In this document: positions 50,211 through 60,300 of the stretch, in pieces
Layout of the letters: each line of letters starts with the position of its first letter
How positions within the stretch are numbered: position 1 is the first letter of the stretch
Source of the DNA: UBA3775 sp964584255
GTDB lineage: Bacteria > Bacillota > Clostridia > Lachnospirales > Lachnospiraceae
DNA length: 64,000 nt
Direction of reading: 5' to 3'
Assembly (NCBI GenBank): GCA_964584255.1
Contig: CAZOZM010000006.1
Coordinates: forward strand, 1-64,000
Program-made: the position numbers and the translations under genes
The notes under the pieces: generated by a model
Database searches by the model: none
Told to the model about the DNA's origin: nothing
Seen by the model: only the letters and a program-made list of their open reading frames with translations

Positions 50211-51356
50211 ATGGGAAAATACAGACTTCTTACTACGGAAGGTAAGGCTAAAAGAGCGGAATTTGAAACGGTACATGGAACAATTCAGACTCCTGTTTTT
50301 ATGAATGTCGGAACCGTGGCGGCAATCAAAGGAGGTGTTTCGTCACCGGATCTTAAGGAGATAGGAACTCAGGTTGAACTTTGTAATACTTATCATCTTC
50401 ATGTAAGACCGGGAGATGAAACTGTCAAAAAGATGGGCGGTCTGCACAAATTTATGTCCTGGGATAAACCGATACTTACGGATTCCGGCGGTTTTCAGGT
50501 GTTTTCACTTGCAAAGCTCAGAAAAATTAAGGAAGAGGGCGTATCCTTTAATTCTCATATAGACGGTAAAAAAATATTTATGGGACCGGAAGAGAGTATG
50601 AGAATCCAGTCAAATCTCGGTTCAACAATAGCAATGGCATTTGATGAATGTCCGTCAAGTGTTGCAAGCAGGGAATACATTCAAAACAGTGTTGAGAGGA
50701 CAACAAGATGGCTTCAAAGATGTAAAAATGAGATGCAGCGACTGAATTCTCTTCCCGATACCGTAAATAAAGAACAGATGCTTTTTGGAATAAATCAGGG
50801 TGGAATATACGAAGATATAAGAAAGGAGCATGCTGACATTATTTCCGAATTTGATTTGGACGGATATGCGGTCGGAGGACTTGCGGTAGGAGAAAGTCAC
50901 GAAGAGATGTACAGAATACTCGATGAAGTGGTACCTCATCTACCACAGAATAAGCCTACTTACCTTATGGGGGTGGGAACGCCGGCCAATATTCTTGAGG
51001 GAGTGGAAAGAGGAGTTGACTTTTTCGACTGTGTTTATCCTACAAGAAACGGCAGACACGGCCATGCATATACCAATTTCGGAAAAATTAATCTGCTGAA
51101 TCAGAAATATGAAACAGACAGCAGACCTATTGAGCCGGGATGCGGATGCCCGGCATGCAGAAACCACTCGAGAGCCTATATCAGACATCTCTTAAAAGCA
51201 AAAGAAATGCTCGGATTTAGACTGATGGTGTTGCACAATTTGTATTTTTATAATACAATGATGACTGAAATCCGTGAATCACTTGATAATCACAATTTCG
51301 CAGCTTACAAAAAAAGAAAGCTCGAAGGATTTGAGAGAAACGGTGAGGATTTTTAA
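50211..51356 (+). CDS. tgt: Queuine tRNA-ribosyltransferase
   Basis: A 381-residue TIM-barrel enzyme that swaps guanine 34 for preQ1 in GUN-anticodon tRNAs. The active-site LTDSGGFQVFSL with the first Asp, the GINQGG and YAVGGLAVGES substrate motifs, the nucleophile region FFDCVYPTRNGRHG, and the zinc site CGCPACRNHSRAYIRHL (three Cys and one His) are present. GAAAGGA lies upstream. Followed by yajC, as in many bacteria. Confidence 0.97.
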   Translation: MGKYRLLTTEGKAKRAEFETVHGTIQTPVFMNVGTVAAIKGGVSSPDLKEIGTQVELCNTYHLHVRPGDETVKKMGGLHKFMSWDKPILTDSGGFQVFSLAKLRKIKEEGVSFNSHIDGKKIFMGPEESMRIQSNLGSTIAMAFDECPSSVASREYIQNSVERTTRWLQRCKNEMQRLNSLPDTVNKEQMLFGINQGGIYEDIRKEHADIISEFDLDGYAVGGLAVGESHEEMYRILDEVVPHLPQNKPTYLMGVGTPANILEGVERGVDFFDCVYPTRNGRHGHAYTNFGKINLLNQKYETDSRPIEPGCGCPACRNHSRAYIRHLLKAKEMLGFRLMVLHNLYFYNTMMTEIRESLDNHNFAAYKKRKLEGFERNGEDF

Positions 51357-51380
51357 TTTAGTTTTTTTGGAGGATGAGAT

Positions 51381-51689
51381 ATGTTAAACAACATACTTTT
51401 AGCTGCATCAGGAACAACTGCAAGCATTATTACAATAGTTATCTATGTTGTTGTTATAGGTGCATTTTTTTACTTCTTCCTTATGAAGCCACAGAAAAAG
51501 CAGGCTGAACAGCAGGAAGCACTTATTAAGTCAATGGAAATCGGTGATAGTGTTCTCACAACATCGGGATTTTATGGAGTCATTATTGACATCATGGATG
51601 AGTATATTGTTGTAGAATTTGGAAATAACAAGAATTGCAGAATTCCAATGAAGAAAACAGCAATTGTAGAAGTTCAGAAAAAGCAGTAA
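51381..51689 (+). CDS. yajC: Preprotein translocase auxiliary subunit YajC
   Basis: A 102-residue single-span membrane protein. The membrane segment is at about 15-36, followed by the family motif FFYFFLMKPQKKQAEQQEAL and the C-terminal small beta domain with GDSVLTTSGFYGVI. It belongs to the Sec holotranslocon (SecDF-YajC). GGAGG precedes the ATG. secD/secF do not follow here; the unit ends at a terminator. Confidence 0.95.
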   Translation: MLNNILLAASGTTASIITIVIYVVVIGAFFYFFLMKPQKKQAEQQEALIKSMEIGDSVLTTSGFYGVIIDIMDEYIVVEFGNNKNCRIPMKKTAIVEVQKKQ

Positions 51690-51715
51690 AAAATATTCAA
51701 TCGGATTTGATATGT

Positions 51716-51752
51716 AACCTCTTTACCGGATTAACCGGTAAGGAGGTTTTTT
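51716..51752 (+). terminator. Terminator after yajC
   Basis: AACCTC-TTACCGG pairs with CCGGTAA-GAGGTT around a short loop, followed by TTTTTTAT. The stem lies between two convergent genes. Confidence 0.88.
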
Positions 51753-51782
51753 ATGTGAATTATTATTGTATGTTTTGCATTT

Positions 51783-52655
51783 TCAGTTAAAACCACGGTT
51801 TGCAGAAAGCTTTTCCAGTTCATCGGCAAAACTTTCCGGAATACACATGTTACCGTTGCCGATTCCGACTTTAAGATGCGGTTTGCACTTTCCGTGAAAA
51901 TCGGTACCTCCGCTTATTGCCAGAGAGTATTTTTCGGCAAGTGAACGAACGAATAATTCGTCTTCGGGAGAGTTGGAGGAGTAAACTGCTTCAATTCCTA
52001 AACCGCCGCATTCAGTGAAATTCCTTACAAGTTCCTCCACCTGCTCTTTATCATATTTGTAAAGAAGGGGATGCGCTAAAACCGGAACTCCGTCGGCTTT
52101 CTTTATGAGACTGATGGTTTCGTGTATTTCAAGATATTCTCTGGCTACAAAAAAAGGAGAGGAAGGATTAAGATACCTGTCAAATGAATCCTTGTAATCC
52201 TTTGCATATCCCTTAGATACAAGAAGTCTTGAAAAATGCCCCCGTGTAATGATGGTATCAGGGCATCCGAAAGTGAGTTCTTCGTGAGAAATGTCTATCC
52301 CGGCATTTCTGAAGCGTTTAATCATTTCGTTATTTCTTTTATCACGCCGTTCATCGGTAAGCTGCAGGGCTCTGTTTAAATCAGGACAGTCAGGGTCGAT
52401 AAAAAGACCTAATATATGAATGTCACGTCCCTTGTAGCCTGTTGAGATTTCTACGCCGGGGATAACTCTTACGGATGTGCCGGTTTCCGACAGCTTTTCA
52501 GCTTCTTTTCGGGCTTCCTCAAAACCTGCAGTACAGTCGTGGTCTGTAAGGGCGAAGGAAGAAAGACCTGCCTCGCAGCACAGGTGTACGAGTTCGGCGG
52601 GAGTGTAGGAACCGTCTGAAACGGTTGAATGAACATGTAGATCCGTGGTTTTCAT
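51783..52655 (-). CDS. PHP-domain phosphoesterase (TrpH/RNase AM-like)
   Basis: A 290-residue metal-dependent phosphoesterase. Motifs of the PHP family: DLHVHSTVSDGSYTP near the N terminus, ALTDHDC, VIPGVEIST, VLAHPLLY and GTDFHG, with the expected His/Asp/Glu metal ligands. Related proteins are 3'-5' exonucleases acting on rRNA precursors or 3',5'-bisphosphate nucleotides. GAGGCG precedes the start on the minus strand. It faces yajC tail-to-tail and diverges from a small membrane protein gene. Confidence 0.88.
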   Translation of the reverse strand: MKTTDLHVHSTVSDGSYTPAELVHLCCEAGLSSFALTDHDCTAGFEEARKEAEKLSETGTSVRVIPGVEISTGYKGRDIHILGLFIDPDCPDLNRALQLTDERRDKRNNEMIKRFRNAGIDISHEELTFGCPDTIITRGHFSRLLVSKGYAKDYKDSFDRYLNPSSPFFVAREYLEIHETISLIKKADGVPVLAHPLLYKYDKEQVEELVRNFTECGGLGIEAVYSSNSPEDELFVRSLAEKYSLAISGGTDFHGKCKPHLKVGIGNGNMCIPESFADELEKLSANRGFN

Positions 52656-52795
52656 ATTGCGCCTCGTTTCTGATTAGTCTGTTAAATACAGCACAGATGA
52701 TTATATCACGCACAGGGATAAAAGTAAAAGCCGGTTTCATTTCACGGAATAAAAAACACAGGCAATACATAGATTGTAAAAAAAGGTTGGGCTTT

Positions 52796-53140
52796 ATGAA
52801 AAAGGTGATGCTGACCGCAGTGGCCTCGGTGTGTTTAATGATGTTACTATGTCTTGCATCTGCATACATACTTTACAAAAGCGGAAGCTTTAATGTGGCG
52901 GGACATGTGGTTTCAAAGGTGATAACAATTGTGGGAGGCCTCTTTGCGGGTTATTTATGCGGGAGGATAAATGATTCAAAAAAGTATTTATGGGGATTGT
53001 GTTCGGGATTGATTCTGTTTTTGCTTCTCAGTTTAGGATTGTCTGTTTTTGGAATGAAACCACAGGAAATTGCAGTAAGATTTGTCACAATTATACTTTC
53101 ATCCTTTGCCGGTGGAATTCTTTCTGCATTAAAATCATAG
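52796..53140 (+). CDS. TIGR04086-type membrane protein
   Basis: A 114-residue protein with four hydrophobic segments and Gly-rich second half (TIVGGLFAGYLCGRINDSKK, SSFAGGILSALKS). Its size and pattern match the clostridial TIGR04086 family, often found near yajC and the SCIFF peptide genes. The frame is open from 52625, but upstream residues are not family-like and run into the PHP promoter; ATG 52796 is chosen although its ribosome site is weak. No SCIFF peptide or maturase gene follows; a 6S-like RNA does. Confidence 0.72.
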   Translation: MKKVMLTAVASVCLMMLLCLASAYILYKSGSFNVAGHVVSKVITIVGGLFAGYLCGRINDSKKYLWGLCSGLILFLLLSLGLSVFGMKPQEIAVRFVTIILSSFAGGILSALKS

Positions 53141-53147
53141 GTAAAGG

Positions 53148-53176
53148 TTGATATTTTTGGCTTTGTTGGTTATAAT
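53148..53176 (+). promoter_or_regulatory. Strong promoter of the 6S-like RNA
   Basis: TTGATA (53148-53153) and TATAAT (53171-53176) with an exact 17-nt spacer; the start is expected near 53182-53184. Confidence 0.8.
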
Positions 53177-53182
53177 ACAAAG

Positions 53183-53383
53183 TGCCTAGGGAGTACGATA
53201 AATCCTGTTATTTTGATCCTACATCTTTAAAAAGGGTTTCCTATATCTGAAGCGGATGTCAGGCCTCATTTTTATCAGTGGAAGGCTGAAGTTTTCATGC
53301 GGTTACCCACCTGGCTTAACTGTCAGGAGTCAAAATGCAGGAAGCGGCTCTTCCGGGTAAAGCCCCTTTATGAGGGGCTTTTT
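53183..53383 (+). ncRNA. ssrS: Probable 6S RNA
   Basis: A transcript of about 200 nt between a strong promoter and a strong terminator, with no ribosome site or open frame. The ends pair: TGCCT (53183-53187) and GGGAG (53189-53193, A88 bulged) with CTTTCC-like arm 53350-53359. Inside, TCCTG (53203-53207) pairs with CAGGA (53338-53342), and ATTTTGA plus TCCT (53210-53220) pair with AGGA plus TCAAAAT (53325-53336). The centre is less paired, giving the long, single-bubble hairpin of 6S RNA, which binds RNA polymerase like an open promoter. The class is assigned from architecture and size; a covariance search was not possible. Confidence 0.72.
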
Positions 53384-53386
53384 TCT
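53360..53386. terminator. Terminator of the 6S-like RNA, inside the opposing gene's end
   Basis: AAGCCCC (53360-53366) pairs with GGGGCTT (53374-53380), loop TTTATGA, followed by a T-run. The stop codon and last codons of the minus-strand gene overlap the hairpin. Confidence 0.9.
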
Positions 53387-53865
53387 GTATTTGTATAAAT
53401 TTTATCTTTTTCTGCCTTTTCCAAAAGTGCAGATATGCTTTCAAGCAGATAGAGACTGCTACGGCTGTTTTCTTCATTTGACATCAGTTCGGAAACGGAA
53501 GAACCGGCTTTCAGATATGAATCAATTTTTTTGATTTCGTCAGATATTAAAGGATACATTGTGCTGACAGCGGATTCGGTGCCGGTAAGAGTGACTGCTT
53601 TGATTCTGTCCTCATCAACAAGAACTGTCAGGGTAGATTTGTATTCACCTAGAGTAAGCGGTGCCGTATATATGCCGGCAATGTATTGAGCAGGAACGTT
53701 ATCTGTTTCCGTGAATGAATCGGTTTTACTTTCAATATTACCGGAAACGGCTTTTGAATCAGATGTATTTTTTCGAGCCAGTATGAAGATTATTATGGCT
53801 GCAATAATGACAATGGTTGCAATTACCATGAGTTTTTTTCTTTTGACTACTATGACTTTGGTCAT
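53368..53865 (-). CDS. Membrane-anchored protein, possibly FMN-binding-like
   Basis: A protein of 165 residues from the chosen start (171 from an upstream ATG at 53883). A basic N terminus (KVIVVKRKK) and one membrane anchor (about 12-30, VIATIVIIAAIIIFIL) are followed by a Ser/Thr/Asp-rich linker and an extracytoplasmic domain (about 58-155) with AGIYTAPLTLGEYKSTLTVLV and DRIKAVTLTG, reminiscent of FMN-binding-like domains, and helical YLLESISALLEKA. The flavin-attachment motif is not evident, so function is uncertain. The start at 53865 has GGGGT upstream. It diverges from addB and converges with the 6S-like RNA. Confidence 0.7.
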   Translation of the reverse strand: MTKVIVVKRKKLMVIATIVIIAAIIIFILARKNTSDSKAVSGNIESKTDSFTETDNVPAQYIAGIYTAPLTLGEYKSTLTVLVDEDRIKAVTLTGTESAVSTMYPLISDEIKKIDSYLKAGSSVSELMSNEENSRSSLYLLESISALLEKAEKDKIYTNTEKSPS

Positions 53866-53950
53866 AAAATACCCCATATCCATGTTTATTATATTTATAT
53901 TCCGTGCAAGGCAGATTATAACTTTATTTGCCGCATGACAGGAGGTAAAA

Positions 53951-56900
53951 ATGGCACTACATTATATAACGGGGGCGGCATCCTCCGGAAAATCAACATT
54001 TCTGTATGATAAAATTCTGAAAATGGCTGCAGAAGATTTAAAAAGGAAATATATAATAATCGTACCCGAACAATATGCATTAAGGGTGGAACAGGAGCTT
54101 GTAAAGCAAAGTGACGGCAATGGAGTGATAAATATTGAAGTCCTCAGTTTTACCCGACTAGCATACAGATTAATGGAAGAAGCATGTGATGAAGGGTATC
54201 CGGTCCTTAATGACATGGGCAAAAACATGCTTATAAGACGAATCATGCAGGAGTCCGCTGACAGACTTGGTGTTTTCCGCGGAAAAGAGAGAAATGCGGG
54301 ATTTGTAGATGAAATTAAATCGGCAATTTCAGAAATGTGCCAGTATATGATTTCTCCGGAAATGTTGGAAGAATTTGAGAATAATACCGAAAAAGGCCTT
54401 TTAAAGGCAAAAATGTCTGATTTCAGGATAATATACGGCGAATTTCTTTCCAAAATACAAAATGTTTATCAAACAGCTGAAAACATGCAGGTTATGAGTT
54501 TTAAACATATAGGAAGCTCAGAAATTTTATCCTCAGCATGTCTTGTTTTTGACGGATTTACCGGGTTTACACCGGTTCAGAGGCAGTTTATTGAGCATAT
54601 GATGGGCAGGGTGTCGGAAATATTTATGTGTCTCGCAGCTGATAAGGATACACTTTCTTTCGATGGTATGGATGTATCTTCTTCAAATGGGAAAAGAAAG
54701 ATTTTTTCCATGACTTGTGAGACCGTTGAAACAATGAAGAGCCTTTGTGAGAAAAACGGATGGAAAACGTATAAGGAAGAATATCAGGATGTTGAGTATG
54801 GAAGCACTCAGCTGGAGCATCTCAAGGCAAACATATTCGGAAAGACAAGTACGCAAATGGAATCCGCAGAGGGGATTCATGAAGTTCATTGCAGGGATGC
54901 AAAGGCAGAAGCGTTATATATTTCTTCCCGGATAAGCGAGCTGCTCAGAAAAAAGAAATATAAATACAGAGACATTGCAATTATTGCATCTGATATGGAA
55001 TTATATGCACCTTATATTGAAAAAAGTCTTAGGGATTACGGGATACCTTTTTATACCGATGTTACTAAAGACATATCAGATAATCCGATGATCAAATTTA
55101 TTAATTATGCCCTGTCGGTTATAGATACTTCCTATTCGCGTGAAAGCGTTTCAAATCTGATTAAGTCACCGTTTGCCGGATATGATGAAAAAACGGTTTA
55201 CGAAACGGATAATTATCTTTTCTGTTATAATTACAGAGGAAGGGCGGCCTATGAGAGAGAATGGAGTGCATATAAGCGGCTGAAAAAAAGCATTGATTTG
55301 GATGGAATTAATGCAATAAGAAAAGATATGTGCGAGCATCTCAGTCTTTTACCGGGCAGGCTGAGTAATGTTAAGGCCGGTGAACTCTGTGAAGGAATAA
55401 TGGCTTTTTTGGAATCGTATGACGTTTTAGATAAGATGTCTGCTCTTTCCGAGAAGTATCCGGAGTATATGAGAGTATATGAAGCGGTAAAAACCATTCT
55501 CGAACAGATAAGGGACATAATGGGAGAAGAAAATCTTACATACAGGGAATTTAAGGAGATTTTTCTTACAGGAATAAGAAAGACGAAGCTTGGTATAATA
55601 CCGCCGAGTCCGGATGTGATTCTTATCGGAGATCTTAAAAGAACACGTCTTGATTCAATAAAGGTCTTATTCGTGGCGGGTGTCAACGAGGGTAAAATGC
55701 CTGAAATCACAATGGATGAAGGCGTTTTCACGGATGATGACAAAGGTGTTTTAAGGAGGGCCGGAATAGAAATGGCGGTTTCTCCGGCAGAAGACCCGGC
55801 AAGGGAAGAATTCTATATTTATCTCATGATATCAAGACCGAAGGAAGAGCTGTATCTGTGCTGCTCGGTTCTTGGAGAAGACGGAATGGAGATAAGACCG
55901 TCATATATTATGAAAGAAACGGCAAAACTCTTTAAAGACGACATCAGGGATAGGGGATGTCTTAAGGGAATTGCGCCACAGTTGGGATTTGACAGGGGAA
56001 TTTCTTATGTTGTTAACTGCATGAGCAAAAACGGGAACAGGGATAACGTGGATGATAGGCTTGCATCAGAAATATATTCCTGGTATGAAAAGAATAACAT
56101 GCCGGAGCTGGAGAAACTGAACGGCATAATAAATGATTACAGATTTGATTCGGCATCGAAAGGGCTTTCAACCGAAATGGCCGAAAAACTCTATGGCAAA
56201 ATTATCAACAGCAGTGTGAGCAGAATAGAGGAATATGCCAAATGTCCGTTTAAGCATTTTATGAATCACGGTCTTTTGATAAGCAAGAGGGATGAGCCAA
56301 GACAGGAAAGTATTGATCTTGGAAATGTGTGCCATGATGTTATGAAGAGATTTGGAGAAATAATCATGGCGGCAGGCAATAAGTGGAATGAACTTGGAAA
56401 AGAGGTTTACTATCCATTGGTTGTGGAGTGTGTTGAAGAAACCGTGAGTACATATGCTGACGGTATGTACAAAAATGATGAATTTATGCAGAGTCTTGCA
56501 AGGCGTACAAAAAAACTGGCGGAAATATGTGCTGATGTAATGGTGAAGCAGATTCAGGCAGGAGAGTATCTGCCGGTGTCCTATGAAGAACCTTTCAGCG
56601 CATCAGGCGTGCATATGAAGCTGAGAGGAAGAATTGACAGAATTGACATATGTGATGGTGAAGCCGGAAAATATGTAAAGGTTGTTGATTATAAAACAAG
56701 GGATGAAAATCTGGACTTCCCGCTTCTTAAAAGCGGTATACAGATTCAGCTTCCGCTGTATCTTAACTATCTGGTAAAGGAAAAGAAGTTTGGAGATGTG
56801 ATACCGGCAGCAGCATTATATCAGAAACTTGGAGCTCCTTTAATAGATGACGAGAGTATAGATAAAAATGTTGAAGAAAAGGTATATCGTGAACTTCGCC

Positions 56901-57319
56901 CGTCGGGGATGATTTATCGTAACCTTGAAAACGTTAAATCCCTGGACAGAGGTCTGGCAGCTCCAGATGGAAATGGATATACGGTAAGTTATACATCGCA
57001 GGTATCCATGCTGAAGACGAATTCAAAAGGAGAACTCAGTACATCTAAACAAAGCAGTGTAATTGTTTCCGGTGAAGATACGGAAAAAATCCTGCAGTTT
57101 GCTGAGGATAAGGCGGTGAGTCTGAGCCATGAGATAATGGACGGACATACGGAAATAAAACCTTACAAGTGTGGTGATGAAACTGCCTGTAAGTTCTGCG
57201 ATTATGCAAATGTATGCGGATTTGACGAGAGACTCGGTAAGCATACATATAACCGTCTGTCAAATGATTCAAAAAAGGCATTTAACAGCATAATTAATGG
57301 TGAGAATGAAAGGAACTGA
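53951..57319 (+). CDS. addB: ATP-dependent helicase/nuclease subunit B
   Basis: A 1122-residue subunit of the AddAB recombination nuclease that processes double-strand ends. Residues 7-20 form a Walker A-like motif, GAASSGKSTFLYDK. The C-terminal nuclease domain contains VVDYKTRDE, and the four-Cys iron-sulfur site is formed by the Cys in EEYAKCPFKHF and the three in CKFCDYANVC. Length is normal. GGAGG precedes the ATG. addA starts one nucleotide after its stop, so they are one operon. Confidence 0.96.
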   Translation: MALHYITGAASSGKSTFLYDKILKMAAEDLKRKYIIIVPEQYALRVEQELVKQSDGNGVINIEVLSFTRLAYRLMEEACDEGYPVLNDMGKNMLIRRIMQESADRLGVFRGKERNAGFVDEIKSAISEMCQYMISPEMLEEFENNTEKGLLKAKMSDFRIIYGEFLSKIQNVYQTAENMQVMSFKHIGSSEILSSACLVFDGFTGFTPVQRQFIEHMMGRVSEIFMCLAADKDTLSFDGMDVSSSNGKRKIFSMTCETVETMKSLCEKNGWKTYKEEYQDVEYGSTQLEHLKANIFGKTSTQMESAEGIHEVHCRDAKAEALYISSRISELLRKKKYKYRDIAIIASDMELYAPYIEKSLRDYGIPFYTDVTKDISDNPMIKFINYALSVIDTSYSRESVSNLIKSPFAGYDEKTVYETDNYLFCYNYRGRAAYEREWSAYKRLKKSIDLDGINAIRKDMCEHLSLLPGRLSNVKAGELCEGIMAFLESYDVLDKMSALSEKYPEYMRVYEAVKTILEQIRDIMGEENLTYREFKEIFLTGIRKTKLGIIPPSPDVILIGDLKRTRLDSIKVLFVAGVNEGKMPEITMDEGVFTDDDKGVLRRAGIEMAVSPAEDPAREEFYIYLMISRPKEELYLCCSVLGEDGMEIRPSYIMKETAKLFKDDIRDRGCLKGIAPQLGFDRGISYVVNCMSKNGNRDNVDDRLASEIYSWYEKNNMPELEKLNGIINDYRFDSASKGLSTEMAEKLYGKIINSSVSRIEEYAKCPFKHFMNHGLLISKRDEPRQESIDLGNVCHDVMKRFGEIIMAAGNKWNELGKEVYYPLVVECVEETVSTYADGMYKNDEFMQSLARRTKKLAEICADVMVKQIQAGEYLPVSYEEPFSASGVHMKLRGRIDRIDICDGEAGKYVKVVDYKTRDENLDFPLLKSGIQIQLPLYLNYLVKEKKFGDVIPAAALYQKLGAPLIDDESIDKNVEEKVYRELRPSGMIYRNLENVKSLDRGLAAPDGNGYTVSYTSQVSMLKTNSKGELSTSKQSSVIVSGEDTEKILQFAEDKAVSLSHEIMDGHTEIKPYKCGDETACKFCDYANVCGFDERLGKHTYNRLSNDSKKAFNSIINGENERN

Positions 57320-57320
57320 T

Positions 57321-60300
57321 ATGGCTATTGAATTTTCAGAAGATCAGAAAAGAGTAATATATGCTCCAGTATCCAATATACTTGTCAGTGCGGCTGCCGG
57401 GTCAGGTAAAACGACGGTACTTGTAAACAGAATAACGGAGCATATCAGGGATACGGATAATCCGCTTGATGTCGGACGTATGCTCATAGTTACATTTACA
57501 AAAAATGCAGCCTCTCTTATGAGAGAAAGAATATATGAGGCAATTGAAAAGGAATGTGAAAAAAATCCGGAGGACAGACGTATGCAGGCTCAGCTTTCGA
57601 GGGTTGCATATGCTGATATCATGACAATAGACAGATTTTGCCTCAGGATAGTAAAAAGCTATTTCTATGCAATAGAATCAGATGCCAACTTCAGAATATG
57701 CGACGAAGATGAGTCAAAGCTGTATATTAATCAGTCGATTGAAGAGGTTTTCAGAAAGAAGTATGAGGAAAAAGAGAATGGTTTTATCAGGCTATGTGAG
57801 TGCTATGGCAATGAGAAGAATGACAATACGGTAAAGGAAGCCGTAAAGAATCTGATGAAGGCGTGTGAGTCGCATCCATGGCCCGAAAAGTTCCTGAAGG
57901 AAGTAAGCAGCCTTTACGAAAATGACAGGGATTTTGATGAATCAGAGCTGGCAGCCGAAATACTTGAATATGGTAAAAGAATTGCAAAGGACTGTTATAA
58001 TCTTAATCAGTCAGCGGTAAAAATATCGGAAACCGCAGAGGGGTGCGATAAATATACGGAAGTGCTTGAGAAGGATGCGGATATAATAGCAGGATTTCTC
58101 CATGCAGACAGGTATTCCAAATTCAGAAACTTTTTGAAGAGTGAGAAATGGCCAAAACTTCCAACGGTAAGAAAGAACAGTGGTGTTTCCGAAAATGACC
58201 AGGAAAGAATTAAGAGTATAAGAAAATCATACAAAGATGCGTATGATAAGCTTGAAAAAGGCTTATTCTCACATGAAACGGATGCCATAAGCACTGAAAA
58301 TGAATATGCACATCCTTACATTACCGAGTTGGTAAATCTTACCTCCGAAGTAATTAGGGAATATACGGAGAGAAAGAAAAAACATGGTGTGTGTACTTTC
58401 TCGGATGTTTCACACATGGCACTCCGGATTATCTGCAGCCAGGAGGCGGATGGAAGTATTGTTCCAAGCAGATATGCGGAGGAAATATCCGAAAAATATG
58501 ATGAGATTATGATAGATGAATACCAGGATTCAAACAGAATTCAGGAATTTATTCTTATGTCGGTTTCGGGTGAGAGAAAAGGCAGACCGAATGTTTTCAT
58601 GGTAGGAGATGTCAAACAGAGTATTTACAGATTCCGTATGGCAGAACCTGAACTGTTTATGGAAAAATATGATTCATATACGGAGGATGGAGACAAGTAC
58701 AGACTTATTTGCCTGAAAGAAAACTATCGTAGTCAGAAAGCCGTTGTGGAATGTGTCAATGACGTTTTTGAAGCGGCAATGACTGAGGAATTTTGTGGGA
58801 TAGATTATGATGATAATGCCGTTTTGAGGCAGGGTGCGGCTTATGAAGGTTATGATGGTGCACCCGGGTCAGAATCTGAAATGAATGTCCTTTTATATGA
58901 AAAAGGCATGGAAAAGGAAGACAGACAGAGACTAATGGCAAAAACCATGGCTCTAAGAATAAAGGATCTTATGGAGTCGGGAGATGTCCCTGTTTTGGAT
59001 AAAAGCGGATACAGACCTCTTAAATACGGTGACATTGTAATTCTTGTACGTTCAATGAAGGGAATTGCATCGGTCCTTGCTGAGGTTTTACAGGACGAGG
59101 GAATTCCTGTATCAGTTGCTACAAACAGAGGATATTATAAGACAAGGGAAATCGGTATAATCCTTTCTTATCTCAGAATTTTGGATAATCCATATCAGGA
59201 TACTGATATGGCAGCGGTGCTGTTTTCTTATATAGGAGGTCTTTCTGTTGAAGAAATGGCATTGCTTAAAATATATGAGAAAAGCTCCACGGGAGAATCC
59301 GGAAGGATGTATTTGTGGGACATTGCAGAAAAATACATTGAATCAGAAAAAGCAGATGAAGAACTTACCGCAAAACTGAGAAAGTTCCATGATGTTTACT
59401 GTGAACTTAAAGAAAAAAAGTCATATGTTTCACTCTATGATCTCCTGCTTGAGATATATGAAAAAACAGGGTTTTACAGTTATGTGGGTATACTTCCGGC
59501 AGGTGAGAAGCGCAAAGCAAATCTTGATATGCTTCTGAAAAAAACCGGCACATATGAAAAAAACAATGAATCAGGTCTGGAAGGTTATCTTTCTTATGTG
59601 GACAGGCTGATAAAGTATGACATAGATAGCGGAGAGGCAGATATATCCGATGGTATTGATTCCGTCAGCATAATGACTATACATAAAAGTAAGGGTCTTG
59701 AATATCCTGTCGTAATTCTTGCTGATATGGATAAGGAATTCAACTTCAACGAAGCAAGGAATCCTTTTACGGTGCAGGCTAATAAGGGCGTTGGAATTAA
59801 GCTGATAAATACGGAGAACAGAACGCAGCTTAAAACAGTGCAGAAGGAATATCTTGACATGTTTTGCAAGACAGAAACGATTGCAGAAGAAATAAGAATT
59901 CTTTATGTTGCACTTACCAGAGCCAGACAGAAACTTATAATGTATTCAGTATGTGAATCTGAAGAGGATGCTTCCTTTAATCAGGAAACTTTGGAAAAGT
60001 GTTTTTCGAAATGGCTGATTGAGGCAGAAAGTTCGGAAAAAAGGTTGAGTTTTAATTATCTTGTCGGAGCAAAGGAATATGATGATCTTGTTATGCCTGT
60101 CTTTTTAAGAAAAACCGGATTTGCGGAGAAGGATACGGCAAGAGAATATTCTTCGGGAGGACTGAAGCTTTCTATAATAATGGCAGATGAGGTGCTTGAA
60201 CGCATTGCGGAGGAATGTGCCGAAAGCTGTAAAGATACGGTGGAGGCACCGGCAGCAACGGCTGATTATCAGGAAATTGAAAGATATTTTGCATATGTCT

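Noticed and set aside
52625..52795. Upstream extension of the TIGR04086-type gene
   Set aside because: The extra 57 residues are polar and unlike the family, and this DNA would hold the promoter of the divergent PHP gene.
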